Positions 50,658-55,729 of a stretch of DNA of 55,729 nt are shown here, piece after piece. The notes under the pieces were generated by a model. It saw nothing but the letters and a program-made list of their open reading frames with translations, had not been told where the DNA came from and made no database searches. How positions within the stretch are numbered: position 1 is the first letter of the stretch; every line of letters starts with the position of its first letter. Origin of the DNA: Clostridia bacterium (GTDB taxonomy: Bacteria > Bacillota > Clostridia > Oscillospirales > Acutalibacteraceae); contig JAFRLW010000020.1 in assembly GCA_017431035.1 (NCBI GenBank), positions 1 to 55,729 of the forward strand, in the 5' to 3' direction. The position numbers and the translations under genes are program-made.

Positions 50658-51866
50658 ATGAAAGTATTTGTAGTAAATGCGGGTAGTTCAACCCTCAAAT
50701 ATCAAGTGCTTGAGATGGACGATGAGTCGGTAATTTGTAAAGGTATTTGCGAGCGTATTGCCGCTAAAGACGGTAGTCTTGGAACTATTACCCATAAATT
50801 GCCCGACGGCAGAAAGGTTTACAGAGAAACCGCTATGCCTAATCACTCGGTTGCCTTTGCCGAAGTTATAAAAGAACTCACCGAGGGCGAACTCAAGGTT
50901 ATGGATAGTTTTGATGAAATCGGCGCTATCGGTCACCGTATAGTACAGGGCGGCAGTATCTTCAAAGATTCCTGCATAGTTACCAAAAAAGTTCGTGACG
51001 ATATTGCCGAACTCGGCGAACTCGCTCCGCTTCACAACCCGGCGCACGTTTTAGCTATTGATGCCTGCACCGAGATAGTAGGGGATAAAATCCCTCAGGT
51101 AGTTGTATTTGATACTTCTTTCCACCAGACCCTTGAACCTAAGGCATATATGTATGCTTTGCCTTATGAGTATTATGAAAAATATAAAGTTCGTAAATAC
51201 GGCGCACACGGTACTTCACATAAATACGTTAGCGACCGCCTTTGCGAGATAACCGGCAGAAAGAAAGAGGATATGAAAATTATCACCTGCCATTTGGGTT
51301 CGGGTTGCTCCATTTCCGCCATTAAAGACGGCAAATGATATGATACATCTATGGGCTTTACTCCTCTTGACGGTTTTATGATGGGTACAAGGTGCGGTAC
51401 TATGGATCCTTCCGCTCTTATTTATATCGCTAAAAAAGACAACATTTCACCTGATGAGATGAACGTTATCTGCAATAAAAAATCGGGTGTTCTCGGTATT
51501 TCAGGTATTACGGATGATAACCGCGACCTTGTTGATTTATCAGCCAAGGGCAACGAGAGAGCCAAACTCGCTCTTGATATGCAGACCTATCAGATAGTTA
51601 AGTTTATCGGCTCTTATATCGCCGCTATGGGCGGTGTTGACGCTATCGTGTTCACTGCGGGTATAGGTGAAAACAACCCCGAACTCCGTACAGATATTAT
51701 TAAAAATTTCAAATTCCTCGGAATTGAACTTAATGAGGAAAAGAACGCTCTTCGTGGTAAAGACGTTAAAATCTCTACCGACGATTCAAAGGTTGAAGTT
51801 TACGTTATCCCGACTAACGAAGAACTCGCTATCGCCCGTGATACTTTAAGAATTATCGGTAAATAA
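50658..51866 (+). pseudogene. ackA: Acetate kinase interrupted by an in-frame TGA
   Basis: Acetate kinase converts acetyl phosphate and ADP to acetate and ATP. The two parts (226 codons, then residues 228 on) are in the same frame and join without loss: ...ISAIKDGK, TGA at 51336-51338, YDTSMGFTPLDGF. In the family the TGA position is usually serine (GKSxDTSMGFTP), so a single TCA to TGA change explains it. Both halves are otherwise intact (VNAGSSTLKYQ, GAHGTSHKYV, FTAGIGENNPELR) with no other damage and normal codon use, so the change is recent, a sequence error, or read through. Internal reinitiation at the ATG at 51351 would yield only the C-terminal half. No pta gene is adjacent. Confidence 0.85.
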
Positions 51867-51882
51867 TATTTTTTAAGATAAT

Positions 51883-51919
51883 AAAAATCCGAAATGCAGT
51901 TTGCATTTCGGATTTTTTT
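51883..51919. terminator. Terminator between ackA and thrS
   Basis: A 16-bp perfect stem (51883-51898 with 51902-51917, core ATCCGAAATGCA), A run on one side and T run on the other; bidirectional. Confidence 0.9.
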
Positions 51920-51927
51920 ATTTGTTT

Positions 51928-53712
51928 TTATTTTCTGTCTTTTATTTGTTTTAAGAGTTTTTCCTTAAAGGCCAGTACACTCATAGAGGTTGTTTCGTCG
52001 GTATCTCTGTCTCTTACCGAGATAACGCCTTCTTCAATCTCTTTTGCGCCTACTATAATCATATACGGCACACGGTCAACCTGACGTGCCTCTCTTATTT
52101 TATAACCTATCTTTTCGTTGCGGTTGTCTAATACAACTCGAACGTCCTCTTTAAGAAGGTCGTTATAAATACTTTCGGCAAATGACTCGTCGGTACCGGG
52201 AAGTGTAAGAACTTTTACCTGTGTAGGCGCCAGCCATACGGGGAACTTGCCCTTTGTTTCCTCGATTAAGTATGCCATAAATCTGTCAAGACTGCCGAGT
52301 ATCGCACGGTGGAGAACAACGGGCGTTTTTTCGCTGCCGTCTTTGTCAATATATTTAAGGTTAAACTTAGCAGGCAAACAGAAGTCAAGTTGGCAGGTAG
52401 AAAGGGTGTATTCTCCGCCTATTGCCGGTTTAACGTTAACGTCAAGTTTCGGTCCGTAGAACGCCGCCTCGCCGATTTCTTCGGTATAATCTATATGGAG
52501 GTCGTTAAGCACCTCTCTGAGTGCGTTTTCGGCGTGATTCCACATCTCGTCATCCTGGTGGTATTTAACCTTGTCCTCAGGGTCACGGAGAGAGAGAACG
52601 CAACGGTAATCGGTGATACCGAAATCTTTATATACGTCAAAAATAAGGTCTACTACCGCACTAACCTCGCTCTTTATTTGCTCGGGTGTTACAAAGAGGT
52701 GGGCGTCGTTTTGGCAAAAATGTCTGCCCCTCTCAATACCCTTTAGCGTTCCGCTTTGTTCAAAACGGAAATCGTGGGCGATTTCACCTATTCTAATCGG
52801 CAAATCACGATATGAGTGAGGACGGTTAGCATAAATCATCATATGGTGGGGGCAGTTCATCGGACGAAGTACAAAGCACTCATCCTCAACCTCCATAGCG
52901 GGGAACATATTCTCTTTGTAGTGATCCCAGTGACCGCTTGTCTTGTATAGGTCAACGGTGCCGACACAAGGCGTCATAACGTGTTTGTAGCCTAAGAAAC
53001 GCTCTTTTTCCTTGATATAATTTTCAAGTTCTTGCCAAACCGTATATCCGTTCGGCAAGAACATCGGCAGACCTTTACCGATAAGGTCGTCGGTCATAAA
53101 CAGCGACATATCTTTACCGATACGGCGGTGGTCACGGCGCTCTGCCTCTTCCATAAGTTTCAAATGTTCTTCTAGTTCTTCCTGCGACTTAAAGGCTATA
53201 CCGTTAATACGGGTGAGCATTTTGTTCTTTTTGTCGTTTTTCCAATATGCGCCCGACTGTTGAGTTATCTTAAAGGCTTTTAGCGCCTTTGTGTAACAAA
53301 GGTGGGGACCTGTACACATATCAATATAATCGCCCTGTTTGTAAAAACTTATTTCCTCGTCGGGATCAAGGTCGCCTATATGCTCAACCTTGTATTTTTC
53401 GTGACGTTCTTCCATAAGTTTTATAGCCTCTTCACGTGGAAGAATAAAGGGCTTTATAGGCAGGTTTTCTTTTACTATCTTTTTCATTTCTTTCTCAATA
53501 GCGGCAAGATCCTCATCGGTGAGTTTTTTGTCGCCGAGATCAACGTCATAGTAAAAACCTTTTTCGGTAGCAGGACCGTAACCGAAATCGGCGTCGGGAT
53601 AGAGGCGGGAAATCGCCTGCGCCATAATATGCGCCGCAGTGTGTCTTATAACCTGCGACTCCTGTTCAGCTGTAGCCTCCGCTACGGTGCCGTCTTTGTA
53701 AATGATTTTCAT
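51928..53712 (-). CDS. thrS: Threonyl-tRNA synthetase lacking a TGS domain
   Basis: 594 residues. After a short beta segment (MKIIYKDGTVAEA) the editing domain begins at once (RHTAAHIMAQAI), so the usual N-terminal TGS domain of about 60 residues is absent. The class II core (RPMNCPHHMMIY, FRFEQSGTLKGIERGRHFCQNDAHLF, LHRAILGSLDRFMAYLIEE) and the C-terminal anticodon domain (PTQVKVLTL) are complete. I start at the ATG at 53712, with AGAGGA upstream and directly after the T-box terminator; an open frame continues upstream to 53823 but lies inside the T-box RNA. Confidence 0.96.
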   Translation of the reverse strand: MKIIYKDGTVAEATAEQESQVIRHTAAHIMAQAISRLYPDADFGYGPATEKGFYYDVDLGDKKLTDEDLAAIEKEMKKIVKENLPIKPFILPREEAIKLMEERHEKYKVEHIGDLDPDEEISFYKQGDYIDMCTGPHLCYTKALKAFKITQQSGAYWKNDKKNKMLTRINGIAFKSQEELEEHLKLMEEAERRDHRRIGKDMSLFMTDDLIGKGLPMFLPNGYTVWQELENYIKEKERFLGYKHVMTPCVGTVDLYKTSGHWDHYKENMFPAMEVEDECFVLRPMNCPHHMMIYANRPHSYRDLPIRIGEIAHDFRFEQSGTLKGIERGRHFCQNDAHLFVTPEQIKSEVSAVVDLIFDVYKDFGITDYRCVLSLRDPEDKVKYHQDDEMWNHAENALREVLNDLHIDYTEEIGEAAFYGPKLDVNVKPAIGGEYTLSTCQLDFCLPAKFNLKYIDKDGSEKTPVVLHRAILGSLDRFMAYLIEETKGKFPVWLAPTQVKVLTLPGTDESFAESIYNDLLKEDVRVVLDNRNEKIGYKIREARQVDRVPYMIIVGAKEIEEGVISVRDRDTDETTSMSVLAFKEKLLKQIKDRK

Positions 53713-53981
53713 AAGTTTTTCCTCTCTGAACTTAAAAATAAAAAAACTTCGCCCCAAATCTATAATGGGACGAAGATAAAATACTCTCCGCGGTTCCACC
53801 CGCATTCCTGAACATTCAGGCACTCATAGGTTTTAACGCAACCAAAACGGCCGGGTTTTTTACCCCACGGCACTCAAAAGGCGGTTTCGTTTATAGTACG
53901 GTTTGCGCCACTCTCACCAAATATAGCGCTCTCTTAAAAACCAAATACAGAAAACTACTTGTCCTTTGTCTTCGATTTCAT
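53713..53981 (-). promoter_or_regulatory. T-box leader of thrS
   Basis: The minus strand carries the T-box core GGGTGGAACCGCGG (about 53787-53800), followed by an intrinsic terminator: CTTCGTCCC and GGGGCGAAG (53747-53755 with 53767-53775) plus seven T. Upstream is a stem I region (GACAAAGGACAAGTAG, AGAGAGCG, GGTGAGAG) and a candidate specifier ACC in AACGAAACCGCC (53883-53885), a threonine codon. Uncharged tRNA-Thr would promote antitermination. Confidence 0.92.
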
Positions 53982-53987
53982 ATACCT

Positions 53988-54016
53988 ATTTTAAGCCCTT
54001 TTCCCCCTTTTGTCAA
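53988..54016 (-). promoter_or_regulatory. thrS T-box promoter
   Basis: On minus: TTGACA (54011-54016), 17 bases, TAAAAT (53988-53993). Predicted start near 53981. Confidence 0.8.
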
Positions 54017-54053
54017 GAAAATAAAGTTGATAAAATATGTAAAATATGCTAAA

Positions 54054-54185
54054 CTGAAATTGCCAAACAAAATTGCATAGAATATAAACCACCAAGCAAT
54101 GTTTTTTTATTTCGGTAAAAATGCATGCTCTGATTTTGCATACCTTTGCTTGATGGTGAATTATGTAAAATTTTGTTTGGCGACA
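54054..54185. repeat. Long imperfect inverted repeat
   Basis: Arms 54054-54098 and 54147-54185 pair over about 36 positions; the outer 14 are continuous (TGCCAAACAAAATT with AATTTTGTTTGGCG, one G-T) and the inner part pairs as AAGCA/TGCTT and ACC/GGT blocks. The 48-base loop contains a T run. It lies between the thrS promoter and a terminator. It could be a non-coding RNA/leader or a mobile-element remnant. Confidence 0.6.
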
Positions 54186-54205
54186 GTTGGAGCTGTGCAT
54201 TTTTC

Positions 54206-54236
54206 AGTGCGTAGGCTCCGCCTGCGCACTTTTTTT
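54206..54236 (+). terminator. Terminator or attenuator upstream of the orphan gene
   Basis: A 10-bp stem AGTGCGTAGG (54206-54215) with CCTGCGCACT (54221-54230), one G-T, followed by seven T. It ends only 5 bases before the AAGGAGG Shine-Dalgarno of the next gene, and no plus-strand gene lies upstream. GGAGC at 54189-54193 can pair with GCTCC at 54215-54219 in its loop region. Confidence 0.75.
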
Positions 54237-54257
54237 ATTTTAAGGAGGATGAAAACA

Positions 54258-54638
54258 ATGCTTAGAGGAGCAAAAAAAACCAGCCGTATTACCGCGTCAA
54301 TCACCAGAGAACAAGAGAATTGTGCAATAGAATATATAAAAGGGGCGGTACATGATCATTGCAACAATTTGCCGCATGAAGATTTTTCCGTGCGAATAAT
54401 GTTTGGCAGTAATAATAACGACTGGAACGGAACAGCCATTCAGGTTATTTATGACGAATTGCTTAAACGTGGAAGGATGTGCGGCAGATATTCAACAAAA
54501 GACGAAATAGTAAAGTATGCCAAAAATCGTGCATCTATTGACGTAGGAAAACTGTTAAAAGAAGTACTTATAAACGATAGAAGAAACTTTTATGTATCGG
54601 GAAAAGATACGGGTAAAAAATACAAACTTATGCCTTAA
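54258..54638 (+). CDS. Hypothetical protein (126 aa)
   Basis: I do not recognise this protein. It starts with a basic stretch (MLRGAKKTSRITASITREQE), has a mixed central part (HEDFSVRIMFGSNNNDWNGTAI) and ends in a basic, helical C-terminus (VGKLLKEVLINDRRNFYVSGKDTGKKYKLMP). It looks soluble with no signal peptide. I use the ATG at 54258, 9 bases after AAGGAGG; the ATG at 54249 directly abuts the Shine-Dalgarno. It is 12 bases upstream of the LRR protein gene and probably cotranscribed with it. A terminator-like hairpin sits in its leader. Confidence 0.65.
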   Translation: MLRGAKKTSRITASITREQENCAIEYIKGAVHDHCNNLPHEDFSVRIMFGSNNNDWNGTAIQVIYDELLKRGRMCGRYSTKDEIVKYAKNRASIDVGKLLKEVLINDRRNFYVSGKDTGKKYKLMP

Positions 54639-54650
54639 GGGGAAAAAGAA

Positions 54651-55729
54651 ATGTTTAAAACAAGAAAAATTTTAGCGATATTTTTATGCCTTACGGTTGT
54701 TGTTGAACTGAATTTGACCGCCTTAGGCGTTCAAAATGACGAAAGTATAAATGACTTTGTTACAACAACCGAGCCGGACAACAATCAGTATAATATAACT
54801 TCACCGGTAAAGTCATCTGTCACCTCGGCGGAACCAAAAAATGCCGCTACTTCGGGCACATGCGGTGATAATCTCACTTGGAAATATAACACATCTACAT
54901 ATACCCTCACCATATCCGGTACGGGCGTTATGTCTTCGTATTATCCTTCATACGATAATGTTACCACTGCGCCGTGGTGGGAGTATTATAACAAAATGAA
55001 AACTCTTGTTATAAACTCCGGCGTAACAAGTATAGGCTATTATGTGTTTTACAATTGCACCGGCCTTACAAGTGTCACAATACCCGATAGCGTAACAAGT
55101 ATAGGTGAGGGTGCGTTTTACGGTTGCACCGGCCTTACAAGCATAACAATAGGTAACGGCGTAAGAAGTATAGGCAGTGAGGCGTTTGACGGTTGCACCT
55201 CTCTTAAAAAAGTCTATTACACAGGAACTGTAGCCGATTGGTGTAATATATCTTTTGGTAGTTCTTATGCCAACCCGTTAAATAATGCAGAAAATCTTTA
55301 TATAAATGATAAACTTGTAACAGATTTGGTAATACCCGATAATGTAAAAGAGATAAAGAATTATGCGTTTTACCGTTGCACCGGTCTTACAAGCGTTACA
55401 ATAGGCAATAGTGTAAAAAGTATAGGTGAGTATACATTTTATAATTGCAAAAGTCTTAAAAGCATAACAATACCCGATAGCGTGACGAGTATAGGTGAGG
55501 GTGCGTTTGAGTATTGCACAGGTCTTAAAAAATTAAAATATACAGGAACTATAGCCGACTGGTGCAATATATCTTTTGGTGATTATAGTGCCAACCCACT
55601 ATACTACGCACATAATCTTTATATAAATGATAAACTTGTAACAGATTTGGTTATACCCGATACTGTTAAAAAGATAAATAATTGTGCGTTTGAATATTGT
55701 ACCTCTCTTACAAACGTTACAATAGGTAA
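54651..55729 (+). CDS. BspA-type leucine-rich-repeat surface protein, 3'-partial
   Basis: The frame stays open to the window end (359 codons), so the C-terminus is missing. An N-terminal signal peptide (MFKTRKILAIFLCLTVVVEL) is followed by a Thr/Ser-rich stretch, a domain with GTCGDNLTWKYNTSTYTLTI common in secreted gut-Clostridia proteins, and LRR_5 repeats of the TSIGEGAFYGCTGLTSVTIP type. A longer unit (YTGTVADWCNISFG...LYINDKLVTDLVIP) occurs twice (about 55215-55340 and 55548-55660), so LRR blocks and this insert alternate. Secreted or wall-bound; ligand unknown. Confidence 0.88.
   Translation, partial: MFKTRKILAIFLCLTVVVELNLTALGVQNDESINDFVTTTEPDNNQYNITSPVKSSVTSAEPKNAATSGTCGDNLTWKYNTSTYTLTISGTGVMSSYYPSYDNVTTAPWWEYYNKMKTLVINSGVTSIGYYVFYNCTGLTSVTIPDSVTSIGEGAFYGCTGLTSITIGNGVRSIGSEAFDGCTSLKKVYYTGTVADWCNISFGSSYANPLNNAENLYINDKLVTDLVIPDNVKEIKNYAFYRCTGLTSVTIGNSVKSIGEYTFYNCKSLKSITIPDSVTSIGEGAFEYCTGLKKLKYTGTIADWCNISFGDYSANPLYYAHNLYINDKLVTDLVIPDTVKKINNCAFEYCTSLTNVTIG

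Noticed and set aside
51336-51338. Selenocysteine at the ackA TGA
   Set aside because: No SECIS-like hairpin with a GGUC-type loop is apparent right after the TGA, and I know of no selenoprotein AckA; kept only as a remote alternative.
50658-51866. Alternative genetic code (TGA as an amino acid)
   Set aside because: Other genes here end normally at TGA, such as serS and the HydS-like gene, so TGA is a stop.
53713-53823. N-terminal extension of ThrS
   Set aside because: The open frame runs through the T-box terminator and antiterminator, and its residues do not resemble a TGS domain.
54099-54257. Longer start of the orphan gene at 54099
   Set aside because: It would translate through the inverted repeat and terminator; the ATG at 54258 has an ideal Shine-Dalgarno.
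1-55729. tRNA or rRNA genes
   Set aside because: I looked at every intergenic gap on both strands and saw no cloverleaf-like or rRNA-like sequence; small non-coding RNAs could still be missed.

Overview
The window looks like chromosome of an anaerobic, low-to-moderate GC Gram-positive bacterium of the class Clostridia, most likely a gut Oscillospiraceae/Ruminococcaceae-type organism. I infer this from the gene families together: class B sortase, ThyX instead of ThyA, a T-box in front of thrS, the rpsO-pnp pair, a tmcAL/ackA neighbourhood, a trimeric electron-bifurcating [FeFe]-hydrogenase operon with an extra HydS-like hydrogenase, and BspA-type leucine-rich-repeat surface proteins. TGA is used as a normal stop (for example serS and the HydS-like gene), so the code is standard. 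I saw no rRNA, tRNA, CRISPR array, insertion sequence or phage gene.

Layout. 1-1.4 kb: 3' end of a Cys-rich repeat surface protein, then a small inverted intergenic repeat. 1.5-4.9 kb (minus): serS, a class B sortase and a LarA-type racemase. 5.1-13.2 kb: a small orphan gene, then a seven-gene minus-strand run thyX-tmk-DJ-1-mltG-U32-copA-PP-loop protein. 13.4-17.0 kb: prs, then a divergent HelD-like helicase / mini-XRE regulator pair sharing a palindromic promoter region. 17.0-24.3 kb: rpsO-pnp, an HtrA protease, pyridoxal kinase divergent from a degenerate MocR-like regulator, and an ROK sugar kinase. 24.4-32.5 kb: a partner-switching signalling operon (SpoIIE phosphatase, STAS-kinase-HATPase fusion, MATE transporter-HATPase fusion, PHP phosphoesterase, STAS protein) followed by uvrB. 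32.7-40.8 kb: a ceramidase-like lipoprotein, a 1650-residue repeat surface protein, an SDR oxidoreductase and a small lipoprotein. 41.1-49.3 kb: a ten-gene hydrogenase operon. 49.4-53.7 kb: tmcAL, an ackA interrupted by an in-frame TGA, and T-box-controlled thrS. 54.0-55.7 kb: a long inverted repeat, an orphan gene and a 3'-truncated leucine-rich-repeat surface protein.

How parts fit. ThyX makes dTMP and Tmk phosphorylates it from overlapping genes. HydABC would use H2 formation to reoxidise NADH and ferredoxin, and AckA (if functional) would make ATP from acetyl phosphate, so the window carries much of a fermentative energy metabolism. Two separate operons pair HATPase (anti-sigma-kinase-like) domains with PHP phosphoesterases: one sits inside the hydrogenase operon beside a HydS-like putative sensor, the other has the HATPase fused directly to a MATE transporter. 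The second is the best candidate for an undescribed system: a partner switch whose output may be a membrane transporter rather than a sigma factor.

Regulatory DNA worth attention includes three closely similar 23-nt palindromes in the leaders of serS, the small lipoprotein gene and the hydrogenase operon. Limits: all family calls are from reading the sequence and remembered motifs; nothing was searched or computed.
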